DNA of 64,000 bases from Roseimicrobium sp. ORNL1 (GCF_011044495.1 NZ_CP049143.1:1674001-1738000), one strand, 5' to 3'; positions 34,855-48,448 are shown, counted from the stretch's first letter. Translations and numbers: made by a program. The notes: generated from the sequence alone by a model not told the origin.

Positions 34855-34860
34855 TCCTTC

Positions 34861-35562
34861 ATGAACGTATTAGAGGTCAAAGGCCTTCAAGCATCGATTG
34901 GCGGAAGCCGCATACTGCGTGGCGTGGAGTTTCAGGTGCCGCCGAAGTCGGTCTTCTGCCTGATGGGGCGCAACGGCGTGGGGAAGACCTCCACGCTGAA
35001 GTCGCTCGTGGGACTGCTGGGCACGGACAGCGGAAGCATGACGCTGGATGGAAAGGCCCTCAATGGTCTTGCGCCTGAGGAGCGTGCGCGCATGGGGATT
35101 GGCTATGTACCGCAGGGACGCGAAATCTTCCCGCACCTCACTGTGCAGGAGAATCTGGTCATCGGCACCGTGGCGCGTGGCATGAAGCTCAATGGCCAGC
35201 TCGACCGTATCTACACGCTCTTTCCCATCATCAAAGAGTTCCTGCCGCGTAAGGGCGGGATGCTGAGCGGTGGACAGCAGCAGCAGCTCGCCATTGCGCG
35301 AGCCCTGCTCACGAAGCCCAAGCTGCTCATTCTCGATGAACCCACCGAGGGCATCCAGCCGAACATCATCGACCAGATCGGCGATGCCATCAAGATGCTG
35401 CGCGAAGAGGGCGAGATGAGCATTCTTCTGGTGGAGCAGTACCTCGACTTCTGCAAGGAACTGGGGGATAACTTCGCCATTCTCGAGCGCGGCTCCGTGG
35501 CCGCTTCTGGAGCAATGAAGGATCTCTCGGACCAGATGATTAAAGAATTTCTCACGGTGTGA
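34861..35562 (+). CDS. urtE: Urea ABC transporter ATPase UrtE
   Basis: 233 aa. LivF-type ATPase with Walker A LMGRNGVGKTSTLKSLVG, Q-loop YVPQGREIFPHLTVQENL, signature MLSGGQQQQLAIARALL and Walker B LLILDEPTEGIQPNII. It is the second nucleotide-binding subunit of the urea importer. The urease-linked HupE/UreJ gene begins 74 bases later, so transport and hydrolysis are probably expressed together. Confidence 0.95.
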   Translation: MNVLEVKGLQASIGGSRILRGVEFQVPPKSVFCLMGRNGVGKTSTLKSLVGLLGTDSGSMTLDGKALNGLAPEERARMGIGYVPQGREIFPHLTVQENLVIGTVARGMKLNGQLDRIYTLFPIIKEFLPRKGGMLSGGQQQQLAIARALLTKPKLLILDEPTEGIQPNIIDQIGDAIKMLREEGEMSILLVEQYLDFCKELGDNFAILERGSVAASGAMKDLSDQMIKEFLTV

Positions 35563-35636
35563 GCGAAGCGCAGTTGCGCTGCTGCTCATGCCATCCCAAT
35601 TTGGCCAATACTCTCTCATCTTCTTCCCAAACTCCC

Positions 35637-36251
35637 ATGACCCTGAGAAGACTGCTCCCGAAAGCCCTGCCCCTGGCCCCGTTCCTTCTGGCCACGAGCG
35701 CGTACGCGCACCCCGGCCATCCGCATCCCTTTGAAGAGGTGGACGAGTTCGAGTCACCTGCCGCAGATTTTGCGCAGGCGGTGCTGCATCCGTTCTCAGG
35801 GTTGGATCACCTCCTCGCTGCGGTGATGGTGGGATGCCTGGTATACATGATGGGGCGTAAGCTCGGCGCAGTGGCCTCCGCGATGTTCATAGGCAGCCTG
35901 ACACTAGGCTGGGCAATTGCGAAGGTTGGTATGGCCTTGCCCATGATGGAGCAGGGACTCGCGCTCTCGGTGGTGGCCGCAGGGCTGATGTTGGTGATGT
36001 ATGCGAAGGCCTCGAATGCGGTGTGTTTCGGTGTGATTGCCGCCCTCGGATTCTGGCACGGCAGCGCGCATGGGATGGAGATGGCCTCGGTCGCTCCTGC
36101 AGCAGGCCTGATTGCAGGCACGGGAGTCGCGATGATGCTTGGCTCCATGGTGGCGATGGTTTCCACGAAGCTGAGTCCCTCAGCTATCAAGTATGCAGGT
36201 GCTGCGGCTGCGGTCGCTGGCGTGGTGATGGTGGCCCAGCGCGTGGCCTGA
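35637..36251 (+). CDS. ureJ: HupE/UreJ-family nickel permease
   Basis: About 204 aa from ATG 35637 (MTLRRLLPKALPLAPFLLATSAYA), giving a good signal peptide; the longer GTG start at 35559 overlaps urtE and reads poorly. The mature N terminus HPGHPHPFEE is a histidine-rich metal-binding segment. HPFSGLDHLLAAVMVGCL is the HupE/UreJ signature (HPxxGxDH), followed by five or six membrane helices including GFWHGSAHGMEM. It brings Ni2+ into the cell for the urease encoded immediately downstream. Confidence 0.9.
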   Translation: MTLRRLLPKALPLAPFLLATSAYAHPGHPHPFEEVDEFESPAADFAQAVLHPFSGLDHLLAAVMVGCLVYMMGRKLGAVASAMFIGSLTLGWAIAKVGMALPMMEQGLALSVVAAGLMLVMYAKASNAVCFGVIAALGFWHGSAHGMEMASVAPAAGLIAGTGVAMMLGSMVAMVSTKLSPSAIKYAGAAAAVAGVVMVAQRVA

Positions 36252-36289
36252 GGTTTGGGACTTGAGCTTGAGGCTTCGAAAATTTCACC

Positions 36290-36592
36290 ATGCATCTCTC
36301 TCCTCGCGAACAGGAAAAGCTCCTTGTGGTTGTGGCGGCGGACCTCGCGCGCAAGCGCCGTGACCGCGGCCTGAAGCTGAACTATCCCGAAACGATCGCG
36401 TTCATCACCGCCGAGATTTTCGAAGGTGCGCGTGACGGCAAGAGTGTCTCCGAACTCATGAGCTACGGCACCACTCTGGTGAAGAGGAGTGAAGTCATGG
36501 AAGGTGTGGCCGAGATGATTCACGACATCCAGGTGGAAGCGACCTTCCCCGATGGCACCAAGCTCGTCACGGTGCACAACCCTGTACGCTAA
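36290..36592 (+). CDS. ureA: Urease subunit gamma
   Basis: 100 aa, the standard length. Starts [23 protein letters not shown] and contains [27 protein letters not shown] and [18 protein letters not shown], all diagnostic for UreA. The smallest structural subunit of the nickel urease trimer. It is separated by 12 bases from ureB; the gene order ureA-ureB-ureC is the usual bacterial one. Confidence 0.97.
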   Translation: MHLSPREQEKLLVVVAADLARKRRDRGLKLNYPETIAFITAEIFEGARDGKSVSELMSYGTTLVKRSEVMEGVAEMIHDIQVEATFPDGTKLVTVHNPVR

Positions 36593-36604
36593 CAACGCAC
36601 ATCC

Positions 36605-36918
36605 ATGATACCGGGCGAAATCATCCATCCTCCAGGAAGCGGGGAGTTGCCGGCGAATGTCGGCCTGGCCACGACCACGGTGCTGGTGTCCAACACCGGC
36701 GACCGGCCCATACAGGTGGGGAGCCACTTCCATTTCTACGAAGTGAACACTTCGCTTGAGTTTGATCGCGCTGCGACGCTGGGTTTCCGGCTGAACATTC
36801 CCGCGGGAACCGCCGTGCGTTTTGAGCCGGGCGACACTCGTGAAGTAGTGCTCGTGGCCTTCGCCGGCAAGCGCGAGATGTACGGACTCAACAACCTCGT
36901 GAACGGACCGTTGCCAGC

Positions 36919-36922
<4 letters not shown>
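36605..36922 (+). CDS. ureB: Urease subunit beta
   Basis: 105 aa. [11 protein letters not shown] start, [46 protein letters not shown] and a C-terminal [10 protein letters not shown] are all canonical for UreB. It overlaps the ureC start by four bases, indicating translational coupling to the catalytic subunit. Confidence 0.97.
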
Positions 36923-38640
<1,718 letters not shown>

Positions 38641-38642
38641 CA

Positions 38643-39074
38643 ATGCATCTCGTTCACCGCATGGCCGCTCCCACCTCCGCGCGGCCAGAGGATTCCCAGA
38701 TAGTCTTGAACGCGGAGCGGGCCATGTTTCTCAAGCGTCGCTGGCGCGGCGTGGCGAGCGATGGCCAGGAGTTTGGCTTCGACCTGCAGGAACGCCTGAA
38801 GGATGGCTGCGTCATCTTCCAGACGGAGACGGTGGATTACGTCATCCGGCAGATTCCGGAGCTGGTGTATCAGATCAAGATGACGTCCCCTGAGTTTGCC
38901 GCGCTGGTGGGCTGGAAGGTGGGTAACCTGCACTTCCCGGTGCAGATCACCGCCGAGTGGGTGCGCATCACTCATGACCTGGCCATCAAGCAGCTCCTGG
39001 AGCGGGAAGGCTGGGCGTTTGAAGAAGCGACTGTTGTGTTCAACCCCTTGCGTGTGATGCCCCATGCTTCCTGA
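38643..39074 (+). CDS. ureE: Urease accessory protein UreE
   Basis: 143 aa. It begins 2 bases after ureC. An N-terminal RRWRGVASDGQEFGFDLQERLKDGCVIF segment and the C-terminal HFPVQITAEWVRITHDLAIKQLLEREGW domain follow the UreE nickel metallochaperone pattern. The C-terminal His-rich tail seen in Klebsiella UreE is absent, as in many species. Its end overlaps ureF by 11 bases. Confidence 0.9.
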   Translation: MHLVHRMAAPTSARPEDSQIVLNAERAMFLKRRWRGVASDGQEFGFDLQERLKDGCVIFQTETVDYVIRQIPELVYQIKMTSPEFAALVGWKVGNLHFPVQITAEWVRITHDLAIKQLLEREGWAFEEATVVFNPLRVMPHAS

Positions 39075-39738
39075 GTGGCTTCCCTGGCTGTTGCAGGTCA
39101 ATGATTCCCAGTTTCCCTCCGGGTCCTATGCGCACTCGATGGGACTGGAGGAACTGGTGCAGCGCGGGTTGGTGCCGAAACCGGATGATGTGGAGAAGTT
39201 TCTGCATCAGCAGGTGGTTCCCAGTCTGTGCGCATTCGAGCTGCCCTTCCTCGCTCAGGCGCATGCAGCGGCGACTGCTCATGACATTGCCGAGCTGCGC
39301 CGCCTCGATGATGAACTGGATGCGTGGAAGCTCGCGGCAGAGCTGCGGCAGGCGAGCCGGCAGATTGGCTCACGTCGATTGACGCTGACGCGCAAGCTGG
39401 AGGATTCCACTCTCGCGGCAGAGTACGCTTCCACGGATGCGCCGTGTCATCATCTCATTGTGTGTGCCATTGAACTGAAGTCCCTGCCTGTGGCAGCAGC
39501 AGCCTGTGCGTATGCCCAGCAGACCATCAGCGGATATGCCACGTCCGCCATGAAGCTGGTGCGCATGGGACAGGAGCGTTGCCAGTTGATGGTGCGTGGC
39601 GCCATCACCGCGCTGGCCCCCAAGCTGGAGGCTGCCGTCGAACTGACGCCTGAGCGCCGTATCGGTTGGTTTAATCCGCTTCTCGAAATCGCTTCGATGC
39701 GCCATTCTCGGGCGCACGAGCGTCTCTTCATTTCCTAG
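39064..39738 (+). CDS. ureF: Urease accessory protein UreF
   Basis: 224 aa, helical. The signature N terminus WLLQVNDSQFPSGSYAHSMGLEELVQRG and the C-terminal QTISGYATSAMKLVRMGQ are typical of UreF, which with UreG and UreD builds the urease activation complex. The start overlaps the ureE end; ureG follows 12 bases later. Confidence 0.94.
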   Translation: MLPEWLPWLLQVNDSQFPSGSYAHSMGLEELVQRGLVPKPDDVEKFLHQQVVPSLCAFELPFLAQAHAAATAHDIAELRRLDDELDAWKLAAELRQASRQIGSRRLTLTRKLEDSTLAAEYASTDAPCHHLIVCAIELKSLPVAAAACAYAQQTISGYATSAMKLVRMGQERCQLMVRGAITALAPKLEAAVELTPERRIGWFNPLLEIASMRHSRAHERLFIS

Positions 39739-39750
39739 TTTCTGTATCGT

Positions 39751-40380
39751 ATGACCACGAACGCTTCTATTGATAGCACCCGCCCCATCCGCATCGGAGT
39801 CGGAGGTCCGGTGGGCTCCGGCAAGACCATGTGTGTGCTTCGCCTTTCCCAGTGGCTGAAGGACGAGTACTCCATGGCGGTGATCACCAATGACATTTAT
39901 ACGCGTGAGGATGCTGAGTTCCTGATGCGGCAGAATGTGCTACCCGCAGACCGCGTCATGGGTGTGGAGACAGGTGGATGCCCACACACGGCGATTCGTG
40001 ATGACACCAGCATGAACATGGCCGCCGTGGTGGAACTGGAGAAGCGCCATGCGGACCTGAAGCTCATCCTGATTGAGAGTGGTGGTGACAATCTCTCCGC
40101 CACTTTCTCACCTGAACTGGTGGATGCGTACATCTATGTGATTGATGTCGCGGAAGGTGACAAGATTCCGCGCAAGGGTGGCCCGGCCATCCGCACCAGT
40201 GACTTGCTGCTTATCAACAAGACGGAACTCGCTCCTTATGTGGGTGCCGACCTTGATGTGATGGCTCGCGATGCCAAGATTATGCGTGGGGAACGTCCCT
40301 TCATCTTTGCCGACTTGAAGTCGGAAAAGGGGAAGGATGACTTGATTGGTTGGTTGAAGCGCGAGTATCTCTTCGTGTGA
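39751..40380 (+). CDS. ureG: Urease accessory GTPase UreG
   Basis: 209 aa. P-loop [31 protein letters not shown], the metal-binding Cys-Pro-His triad in [14 protein letters not shown], and the base-recognition LLLINKTEL (NKxE/D type). GTP hydrolysis by UreG drives nickel insertion. Full length and canonical. Confidence 0.97.
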   Translation: MTTNASIDSTRPIRIGVGGPVGSGKTMCVLRLSQWLKDEYSMAVITNDIYTREDAEFLMRQNVLPADRVMGVETGGCPHTAIRDDTSMNMAAVVELEKRHADLKLILIESGGDNLSATFSPELVDAYIYVIDVAEGDKIPRKGGPAIRTSDLLLINKTELAPYVGADLDVMARDAKIMRGERPFIFADLKSEKGKDDLIGWLKREYLFV

Positions 40381-40393
40381 CCTGTCGCAAGTC

Positions 40394-41194
40394 ATGATTG
40401 GTCATCTCAAGCTTGTCTGTTCCCTCAGGGAGGACGGTGTCAGCTATCTGCGGGAGCAGTCTTTTCGCGCACCGATGCACCTCAGCAAGCCGCACTTCGA
40501 TGAGGGTGCTCTGGTGGTGAATCTGGTGAATCCGACGGCGGGCATCTTCGATGATGACCACATCGCTCTGGAGGCGACGGTGGAGGAGCAGGCGAGGCTG
40601 GTGCTCACGACGCCGGCATCCAGTCGCGTGTTTCGCTCACGCAAAGGGGACGTGGCACATGTGACGCAGACGCTGCGCGTGGCCGAGGGTGGCATGCTGG
40701 AGTATTTCCCCGAGCCGTTCATCCCGCATGCAGGGGCGCGGTATCATCAGAAGAATGACATCCATGTGGCCGCAGGTGCGTCGCTGATGTTCTTTGAGTG
40801 GCTGGCGCCTGGGCGCGTGACCAGTGGTGAAGTCTTTGAGTTTGATGAGCTGCAGTGGGATACCGATGTGTGGTCGGGTGGAGCGCTGGCGGCAAGAGAG
40901 CGGTACACCTTGAGCAGGGTAGGGGACTCGCTGAATTCGCTGCTGCTGGTGTCTGAGACAGCCCACTATCTCGGGTGCTTTGTGTTTGGGTTGGCGACAT
41001 TCCCGCAGGCGGAGGCGGATGCGCTCACGTCTGAGGATGTTTACATCGGTTGTGGGCCGCTTGCGGTGGGCGGTGGGTGGACCATCAAAGCGGTGTGCCG
41101 TGATGCGGTGGCAGCGAGGAGGACGATGAAGAGGCTGCGGGAGATGATGTATGAGGCGATGGGGAGGGCGCTGCCGACGTTGGGGAGGTTTTGA
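40394..41194 (+). CDS. ureD: Urease accessory protein UreD (UreH)
   Basis: 266 aa. LVNPTAGIFDDDHIALEATVEEQARLVLTTPASSRVFRS is the UreD core, followed by EYFPEPFIPHAGARYHQKNDIHV and FFEWLAPGRVTSGEVFEFD. It scaffolds nickel delivery to the urease apoprotein. Its place at the end of the operon, rather than before ureA as in Klebsiella, is a common alternative arrangement. The gene is followed by repeat sequence and the convergent allophanate hydrolase operon. Confidence 0.94.
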   Translation: MIGHLKLVCSLREDGVSYLREQSFRAPMHLSKPHFDEGALVVNLVNPTAGIFDDDHIALEATVEEQARLVLTTPASSRVFRSRKGDVAHVTQTLRVAEGGMLEYFPEPFIPHAGARYHQKNDIHVAAGASLMFFEWLAPGRVTSGEVFEFDELQWDTDVWSGGALAARERYTLSRVGDSLNSLLLVSETAHYLGCFVFGLATFPQAEADALTSEDVYIGCGPLAVGGGWTIKAVCRDAVAARRTMKRLREMMYEAMGRALPTLGRF

Positions 41195-41235
41195 GGAGGA
41201 TACAGCTGCGGGTGATGGGTGTGGCGGGCTGCATT

Positions 41236-41272
41236 GGATTCAACGCAGAGACACAGAGACGCAGAGGAACTT
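41236..41272. repeat. Dispersed CGCAGAGACACAGAGACGCAGAG-type repeat
   Basis: The purine-rich stretch ACGCAGAGACACAGAGACGC and flanks belong to a repeat type seen in many unrelated bacterial genomes. No coding or structural role is apparent here. It lies between ureD and the convergent operon. Confidence 0.6.
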
Positions 41273-41330
41273 CGGAGACTGAGGGTGGCCGCGTACCAAA
41301 GACAGGTGGGAGTGGGTTGGGCCCTTTGAG

Positions 41331-41541
41331 CGAGAAACGAGGCTTTGCCAAAGTGGCTCACGCTGCCCTCAGCGTGAATCGTATCAGTATCCCTGAGATT
41401 GCCATGTGCCTTGAGCAGGAGTGAATGGGAGGTGCGGCACCAGGGGGGGGGCAGGCCGACTCAAGATTAGGCGCTTCGCGCTTGGTTTTTGAATCACGCT
41501 GAGGGTAGCGTGAGCCACTTTGGCAAAGCCTCATTTCTCCC
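41331..41541. repeat. MITE-like palindromic element (family C) in a convergent intergenic region
   Basis: A 211 bp element with terminal inverted repeats of about 50 bp: the left arm at 41331-41380 (from CGAGAAACGAGGCTTTGCC) and the right arm at 41491-41541 differ at only a few positions. Each arm contains its own small palindrome (CACGCTGCCCTCAGCGTG). A run of ten G lies inside near 41443. It ends 12 bases before the allophanate hydrolase stop and could stop transcription from both convergent operons. Confidence 0.8.
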
Positions 41542-41553
41542 GATAAGTAGAAA

Positions 41554-43377
41554 CTAACTACTCCGACTCTTCATCCAGTCACGCCAGCCGCCGAAGGAGG
41601 TGATTTCTTCTTCGGGTTGCAGGGCGATGGATTCGCAGAGGAAGCCGAAGACTTTGGTGCCGTCTTCGAGTTGCACTTTGCCGAAGCCGAGGGGTGGAGG
41701 CACGGCATTTACAAACGAGCCGACGGTGTCTTCGGGCAGTTCCCAGACTTCGAGTGCGATGGAGGTGCCGCCTTCCGTCACTCGGACGAGACCAGGACGG
41801 TCAGGGATGCTTCCAGTGCCGGGCACGCGATAGAGGCGGTAGTCCGGGGTGGTGCTGCCCTTGCGCACAAGGCGCCCGCCGCGTGAGATGAGTTGGTGAT
41901 TGAGCGGCAGGCCTTCCATGTGCGCACCGCATACCGCGATCTTCATCCAGGGCTTTGCTGCGGACGCTGTAGGAGATGGCATGGCAGGCAAAGCACTGCT
42001 GTTGATAGCGGTCTTCCCCACAGGAAGCTCGCTCTTCGCATGCATGGCTGCCGCGAGTACGGCCAGTCGCTTGTCCTCAAAGGCAGGCGAGAAGAGCGTG
42101 ATGCCCCAAGGCAACCCATTCCCAAGGAAACCCGCTGGCACCGCCCAGGCGCAGAGGTCCAGCAGGTTCATGTAGTTCGTGTACTTGCCCAGGTTGGAGT
42201 TGAGCTTGATGGGCTCGGCGAGAACCTCGGCGACTTTGTAAATCGTACCTGCGGTTGGCGTGAGGATGGCATCCACCTCAGACCACACGGCTTCCGAGGC
42301 GCGCTTGAGTTCGGCGAGACGATATTGCGAGGTAAAGGCAGCCACCGCATTGGGCTTGGCACCACCTTCAATGATCTGTCGCGTGACGGGATAGAGTGCT
42401 TCCGGAGTCTTTTCGATCAACTCAGGAATCACCGAATACCGTTCCGCGACCCAGGGGCCTTCATAGAGCAGACGTGCAGCATCGAGGAAGGGTTGCAGGT
42501 CCACTTCGCGAATGCGCCAGCCCAGCGACTCCGCGCGGGCGATGGAAGCTTCGTAAAGCCTCTGTGCATCGGCATCACCGAAGAAGTCGCGCTGCTCCGG
42601 CTTGGGCACACCGATGACGACGGACGCAGGATCCCAAGGCCGCTGCGAAGCGACATAGGGGCGTGCATAGGCATCCGCCTTATCAAACTCGGAAACGACG
42701 TCAGCCACGGCAGAGGCATCTGCCACGGACAAGGCGAAGACAGAGATGCAATCCAACGTGCGGCAGGCGGGCACCAGCCCCGAGGAACTGAGCAGGCCGC
42801 GCGTGGGCTTCCATCCCACGAGATTGTTAAACGAAGCCGGCACGCGGCCTGAGCCTGCGGTATCTGTGCCGAGGCTAAAGCTCGCCAACCCAAGCGCCAC
42901 GGACACGGCAGAGCCAGAGCTGGAGCCGCCGGGGATGTATTCCGCATCAAACGCATTCTGCGGCACACCATACGGCGAACGCACACCCACAAGACCCGTA
43001 GCGAACTGGTCGAGGTTCGTCTTGCCAAGAGGAATGGCTCCCGCAGCGATCAGCTTCTCCACCACGAAGGCGGATTTCGCCGGCTGGTAGCTATACGCAG
43101 GGCAGGCGGACGTGGTGGGCAGGGCATCCCAGTCGATGTTGTCCTTGATGGCAAAGGGGATGCCATAGAGTGGCAATGACGTCGGGTCCTTTTTCTCCAG
43201 CGCCGTGAGCAGTCCATCCACCACGCTCCACTCCGGACGTGCAATCCAGATGGCGGAGTCGGATTTCTCCGCGAGGTCAAACGCAGCGCGCACGACCTCG
43301 CGAGGAGTGGTGGTTTTAGAACGGTAGGCAGAGAGCAGGGTGGCGATGGACAGGTCCGGAGCCGGAGAGGAAGTCAT
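41554..43377 (-). CDS. atzF: Allophanate hydrolase
   Basis: 607 aa. The amidase-signature domain occupies the first 450 residues: [20 protein letters not shown] (catalytic Lys), [32 protein letters not shown] (Ser-cisSer pair). The C-terminal domain from about residue 480 ([40 protein letters not shown]) is the allophanate hydrolase partner domain. It cleaves allophanate to ammonium and CO2 via carboxylated intermediates. Its start overlaps the stop of the preceding carboxylase gene by four bases (ATGA), so both enzymes are made together as the last steps of the pathway. Confidence 0.95.
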   Translation of the reverse strand: MTSSPAPDLSIATLLSAYRSKTTTPREVVRAAFDLAEKSDSAIWIARPEWSVVDGLLTALEKKDPTSLPLYGIPFAIKDNIDWDALPTTSACPAYSYQPAKSAFVVEKLIAAGAIPLGKTNLDQFATGLVGVRSPYGVPQNAFDAEYIPGGSSSGSAVSVALGLASFSLGTDTAGSGRVPASFNNLVGWKPTRGLLSSSGLVPACRTLDCISVFALSVADASAVADVVSEFDKADAYARPYVASQRPWDPASVVIGVPKPEQRDFFGDADAQRLYEASIARAESLGWRIREVDLQPFLDAARLLYEGPWVAERYSVIPELIEKTPEALYPVTRQIIEGGAKPNAVAAFTSQYRLAELKRASEAVWSEVDAILTPTAGTIYKVAEVLAEPIKLNSNLGKYTNYMNLLDLCAWAVPAGFLGNGLPWGITLFSPAFEDKRLAVLAAAMHAKSELPVGKTAINSSALPAMPSPTASAAKPWMKIAVCGAHMEGLPLNHQLISRGGRLVRKGSTTPDYRLYRVPGTGSIPDRPGLVRVTEGGTSIALEVWELPEDTVGSFVNAVPPPLGFGKVQLEDGTKVFGFLCESIALQPEEEITSFGGWRDWMKSRSS

Positions 43378-46300
43378 GGAGCGATGGCGAGAAGTGTTTG
43401 GCCAGGAGAGACGGACTGGCTCTCACGTACCAGCACGGAAGATACCAATCCCGCCACCGGTGTGTGGACGTGGATCTCCATTTTCATCGCTTCCACCAGG
43501 GCCACGGTCTGCCCACTCTCCACGCGGTCACCCTCGGCTACGAGGAGCTTCCACAGGCTGCCATTCACCGGGCTCTGGATGGCCTCATGGCCATCTTCGA
43601 GCACGAAGTCTGCGGTCTCTTCAATCGCTCCTGTCTCGGAGGCGCTGGCGACATTCAGGCCTGCGGCGGCCCAGCGCTGGCGCTCTTCGTCGAAGGCGCG
43701 CTGCTGCTTTTCCTTGAACTCACGAATACCGGCATCCTCGCGGCTCAGGAACTCATGGTAATCGGAAAGCTTGAAGGTGGTGTCTTCAACACGTGGCGTG
43801 AAGCGGCCGTAGGGGAAGTCGCGACGGAGTTCCAGCAGTTCCTCCGGGCTCACGAGGTAGAACCGCACCTGGTCAAAGAAGCGCAGGAGCCATGGTCTGC
43901 CCTGCTCGAATGACGCGGTGGAGCGGAAGCGGTTCCACATCTGGATGGTGCGTCCTACGAACTGATAACCGCCGGGGCCTTCCATGCCGTAGATGCACAG
44001 GTAGGCACCGCCGATACCCACGGCATTCTCCGGCGTCCAGGTACGGGCAGGATTGTACTTCGTGGTGACCAGACGGTGACGCGGATCCAGTGGAGTCGCT
44101 ACAGGTGCGCCGAGATACACGTCGCCAAGGCCCAGCACGAGATAGCTGGCATCCAGCACGATGCGTTGCACGTCATCGATGGATTCGAGCCCGTTGATGC
44201 GGCGGATGAATTCGATGTTGCTCGGGCACCACGGAGCATCCGGTCGCACAGATTGCGTGTATTTCTGAATCGCTTCCTTCGTGGCCGGGTCATCCCACGA
44301 GAGCGGCAGGTGTACGATGCGCGAGGGCACCTCCATCTGATCCATGCTGGGCAGGTTTTGCCGCACTTCCTCGACCAGATCGATCACCCCATTCAGGCTG
44401 AGATCCTGGTTGTCGAAATGGATCTGCAGCGAGCGGATGCCGGGCGTGAGATCGATGATGTCCGGATGATCCCTGCGCACGAGTGCGAGGTAGATCGCAT
44501 GCGCCCAGAAGCGGAGCTGGATGTCGAGCACCAAAGGTCCGAACTCCACCAGGAGACAACGGTCCCCGGAGGGACGGTACACAATCTCCGGACGCTCACC
44601 GTCGGCAGGGATGGTGCGCAGCACCGCGCTGGTGTGGGGCACTTCTCCGGGCTCAGTGCGCCCGGGTTCCACGGGGGACTCAAGCTTGAGCGTGGCAATG
44701 AGGGTCTCCTGCTGTTCCTGCAGGATGCGGGCTTCGTCTTCCTCCAGCTTGCAGAAGCACACCTTGTCCCCGGGCTTTAGCTGGCCCAGCTTCCAGAGTT
44801 CTGCCTGCACGACCACGGCGGGACAGACAAAGCCGCCCAGGCTCGGGCCGTCCGGGCCCAGGAGAATGGGCATGTCACCCGTGAAATCCACGGAGCCCAC
44901 CGCATAGGCGTTGTCGTGAATGTTGGAGGGATGCAGACCGGCTTCGCCGCCATCAGGACGCGCCCACTTGGGCTTGGGGCCGATGAGTCGCACGCCTGTG
45001 CGCGCGGAGTTGTAGTGCACCTCCCACTCCGTGGCGAAGAAGGTGTCCATGTCTTCCGGCAGGAAAAACTCTGGTGCGCCGTGCGGACCATAGAGAACAC
45101 CGAGATTCCAGAGCCGACCTGCGCCCGAGGCGGAGACGTGGCCTGACACAAGGGCGAAGGCATTCGCGAGTCCCTTCGCCCTTTCGGCGATGATCTCTTC
45201 CTCTTCTTCTTCCAAAAGATGGGCAGAGCCATTCTCCTTGATGGAGAGCACATCTCCCAAGCGCAAGGCGCGACCGGCATGTCCGCCCACGTTGCCAAGG
45301 GTGAAGGTGGATCTGCTGCCAAGATACAGCGGGACATCGATGCCACCCTGTACGGCGAGGTAAGCGCGGCAGCCTGCACCCGAGGCCGAGCCAATCTTCA
45401 ACGTCTGCCCTGCCTTGATGGCGATGGGGCGCCAGAAGTCCACGGGCACGCCATCGAGTTCCGCAGACATCGTGGCGCCTGCGAGCGCGATGCGTGTATC
45501 CATGTTGAACCGCAGCGTGGGTCCGCCCACGGTGATCTCCAGGCCCGCGGCCTGCTGGCCATTTTTCAGCAGTCTGTTTGCCAGCCGGAGCGAGAGCGGA
45601 TCCATGGCCCCTGAGGGAGGCACGCCCACTTCCCAGTAGCCCTGCCGCCCGGGATAGTCCTGCACCGTGGTCATGGTGCCTGGGGCCATCACATCAATCG
45701 TGCGGGGCTTGTACTCAAAGTCGCCGAGCGCGCGCGTAGTCATGCGGCCATCCTTGAAGAGATCGCTTTGAGCGATCTGCTTGAGGTAGGCGACATTCGT
45801 CTCGATGCCACCCAGTCGCGTGGACTCCAGTGCGGAGATGAGCTTGGCGCGGGTTTCCTCGCGGGTCTCACCGTGAACGATGATCTTCACCAGGAGAGGA
45901 TCGTAGTGCGGTGTCACCTCCGTGCCGGCGCTCACCCATCCATCGTAGCGCACTTCCTTGGGCAGGCTCACGTGGGTGAGCACGCCGCAGGAGGGCTGGA
46001 AATCCTTGTTGGGATCCTCCGCATACACACGGGCCTGCATGGAGCAGCCAAAACGCGTGATGTAGATGTTCTCCACATTCATCTCGTGACCTGCCGCCAG
46101 GCGGATCATCCACTCCACGAGGTCGAATCCGGTCACCTCTTCCGTGACGGTGTGCTCCACCTGCAGGCGGGTGTTCACTTCCAGGAAGAAAAACTTTCCT
46201 GTGTCCGCATCGTACACAAACTCGACGGTGCCCGCAGAGCGGTAGCTCACGGACTTCGCGAGGCGCACGGCAGCCTCCCAGAGATTGCGGCGCTTCTCCT

Positions 46301-47042
46301 CATCGAGTCCTGGAGCCGGAGTTTCCTCGATGACCTTCTGGTTGCGCCGTTGCGTGGAGCAGTCGCGCTCGCCGAGAGCAATCACGCCGCCGAATCCATC
46401 GCCAAAGATCTGCACCTCGATGTGCCGCGCGTTGACGACGAACTTTTCCAGAAACACTCCACCATCACCGAAGCTGGCCTTGCCCTGTCGCACGACGGAT
46501 TCGAAGGCATTGCGCAGAGCATCCGGGTCATCACAGCGGCGCATGCCGATGCCACCACCACCCGCCGTGCTCTTGAGCATCACGGGGTAGCCGATGAGTT
46601 CGGCTTCATCCAGGGCTTCTGCGGCGTTGGAGAGCAGGTTGGTTCCCGGTACCAAGGGCACCTTGCAGGCGATCGCGTGCTCCCTCGCCATGTGCTTCAT
46701 GCCAAAGGCACGCATCTGCGCGGGCGTCGGCCCGATGAAGACCACGCCTGCCTTCTCACAGGCCTCGGCAAAGGATGCATTCTCGCTCAGCAGACCGTAG
46801 CCGGGATGCACTGCCTCAGCACCGCTCTTCGCGATGATCTCCAGAATTCTCGGCTGGTTCAAATAGCTCGCGGAAACTTGTGCTCCCCCCAACAGGTAGG
46901 CTTCATCCGCCATGGCCACATGCGGGGCATCACGGTCCGCTTCCGAGTACACGGCCACGGATTTCACGCCCATCTTCTTGAGCGTCCACATGATGCGGCA
47001 GGCGATCTCGCCACGATTGGCGACCAGGACTTTGCTAAACAT
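43374..47042 (-). CDS. uca: Urea carboxylase-family enzyme, probably guanidine carboxylase
   Basis: 1222 aa, biotin-dependent. Biotin carboxylase domain residues 1-445 ([17 protein letters not shown]-grasp [13 protein letters not shown]). The carboxyltransferase halves follow: KipA/AHS2-type from about 445 ([20 protein letters not shown]) and KipI/AHS1-type from about 820 ([17 protein letters not shown]). The BCCP domain is C-terminal with biotinyl-Lys1187 in [10 protein letters not shown]. Annotated relatives are urea carboxylases, but those co-encoded with two DUF1989 proteins have been shown to prefer guanidine. A complete urease is encoded next door. I therefore infer guanidine to be the natural substrate; the specificity residues were not checked. 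Confidence 0.92.
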   Translation of the reverse strand: MFSKVLVANRGEIACRIMWTLKKMGVKSVAVYSEADRDAPHVAMADEAYLLGGAQVSASYLNQPRILEIIAKSGAEAVHPGYGLLSENASFAEACEKAGVVFIGPTPAQMRAFGMKHMAREHAIACKVPLVPGTNLLSNAAEALDEAELIGYPVMLKSTAGGGGIGMRRCDDPDALRNAFESVVRQGKASFGDGGVFLEKFVVNARHIEVQIFGDGFGGVIALGERDCSTQRRNQKVIEETPAPGLDEEKRRNLWEAAVRLAKSVSYRSAGTVEFVYDADTGKFFFLEVNTRLQVEHTVTEEVTGFDLVEWMIRLAAGHEMNVENIYITRFGCSMQARVYAEDPNKDFQPSCGVLTHVSLPKEVRYDGWVSAGTEVTPHYDPLLVKIIVHGETREETRAKLISALESTRLGGIETNVAYLKQIAQSDLFKDGRMTTRALGDFEYKPRTIDVMAPGTMTTVQDYPGRQGYWEVGVPPSGAMDPLSLRLANRLLKNGQQAAGLEITVGGPTLRFNMDTRIALAGATMSAELDGVPVDFWRPIAIKAGQTLKIGSASGAGCRAYLAVQGGIDVPLYLGSRSTFTLGNVGGHAGRALRLGDVLSIKENGSAHLLEEEEEEIIAERAKGLANAFALVSGHVSASGAGRLWNLGVLYGPHGAPEFFLPEDMDTFFATEWEVHYNSARTGVRLIGPKPKWARPDGGEAGLHPSNIHDNAYAVGSVDFTGDMPILLGPDGPSLGGFVCPAVVVQAELWKLGQLKPGDKVCFCKLEEDEARILQEQQETLIATLKLESPVEPGRTEPGEVPHTSAVLRTIPADGERPEIVYRPSGDRCLLVEFGPLVLDIQLRFWAHAIYLALVRRDHPDIIDLTPGIRSLQIHFDNQDLSLNGVIDLVEEVRQNLPSMDQMEVPSRIVHLPLSWDDPATKEAIQKYTQSVRPDAPWCPSNIEFIRRINGLESIDDVQRIVLDASYLVLGLGDVYLGAPVATPLDPRHRLVTTKYNPARTWTPENAVGIGGAYLCIYGMEGPGGYQFVGRTIQMWNRFRSTASFEQGRPWLLRFFDQVRFYLVSPEELLELRRDFPYGRFTPRVEDTTFKLSDYHEFLSREDAGIREFKEKQQRAFDEERQRWAAAGLNVASASETGAIEETADFVLEDGHEAIQSPVNGSLWKLLVAEGDRVESGQTVALVEAMKMEIHVHTPVAGLVSSVLVRESQSVSPGQTLLAIAP

Positions 47043-47045
47043 AAA

Positions 47046-47705
<660 letters not shown>

Positions 47706-47709
47706 GGCC

Positions 47710-48426
47710 TTAGCGGGAGAGCAGGTAGTAGTCGAGGGTGTTGCGGTAGGCACGCGCGTTTTCCGGGCGCACCGTCATGGTGGCGTCCTCCATCGTGGGC
47801 GCGGCATTGGGGAAAACACTGAGCTTCACCGGGCGTGGCCCGTAGGTCTGGGAGGGGTGAAGTGGGTGCTGGCACGTATGCAGTACCACGAGCGTGTCCA
47901 TTTCGAAACGCAGGTCCACATGGTCGCCCGCCTTCGAGTGGCCCTCCACGTAGGAGAGATTGCCATCCACATCCGCCACCACCTTGCTGAAGAAGTTGAT
48001 GTTCGGCACCAGGTCGCGTTCCCCGAGCCCCCACTTGGCCAGCTCGATGAGGAAGCATTCGCGGCCGTTCCGGTAGAATTCATTCCGCGCCTCCTGGAAG
48101 TTGTGCACGCCGTAGCGCTCCTCCACCAGTTCCGCGTCGCTGGTGCCACACACCGTGTCATGCCAGCCGCAGGTGTCCTCCGTGATAGAGGCAAAGAGGC
48201 GGCCCATGTCCGAGTGGATGCCGTAGGGCGCGCGGAGGTAGAAGATGTGCTGGCCTTTCAGCGTGTCTGGCATGTTGTACCGCTCGTGGCGCTCGGGAGC
48301 GTGGTAGAGCAGCATACCCACATTGGCGCCACCGTTCAGGTCGGTGAGGCGGAGTGTCTTGCCGCGGGAGATGACGCGGGACCACATGCCCGCGCCGGTG
48401 AGTTCGATTTCGTAGATGGGTTCCAT
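47710..48426 (-). CDS. Urea carboxylase-associated protein 1 (DUF1989), likely carboxyguanidine deiminase subunit
   Basis: 238 aa. DUF1989 pattern: [77 protein letters not shown] and [19 protein letters not shown]. It shares the D-TCG-HDT and L-PNINFF blocks with the next gene, consistent with a heteromeric enzyme built from related subunits. It lies 22 bases after the NikR-like regulator, as the second gene of the minus-strand operon. Confidence 0.88.
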   Translation of the reverse strand: MEPIYEIELTGAGMWSRVISRGKTLRLTDLNGGANVGMLLYHAPERHERYNMPDTLKGQHIFYLRAPYGIHSDMGRLFASITEDTCGWHDTVCGTSDAELVEERYGVHNFQEARNEFYRNGRECFLIELAKWGLGERDLVPNINFFSKVVADVDGNLSYVEGHSKAGDHVDLRFEMDTLVVLHTCQHPLHPSQTYGPRPVKLSVFPNAAPTMEDATMTVRPENARAYRNTLDYYLLSR

Positions 48427-48448
48427 TGAAGAATGATGATGACTTGGC

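Noticed and set aside
41195-41424. Short frames after ureD
   Set aside because: They read through the CGCAGAG-type repeat and the inverted-repeat element; no ribosome binding site or motif.
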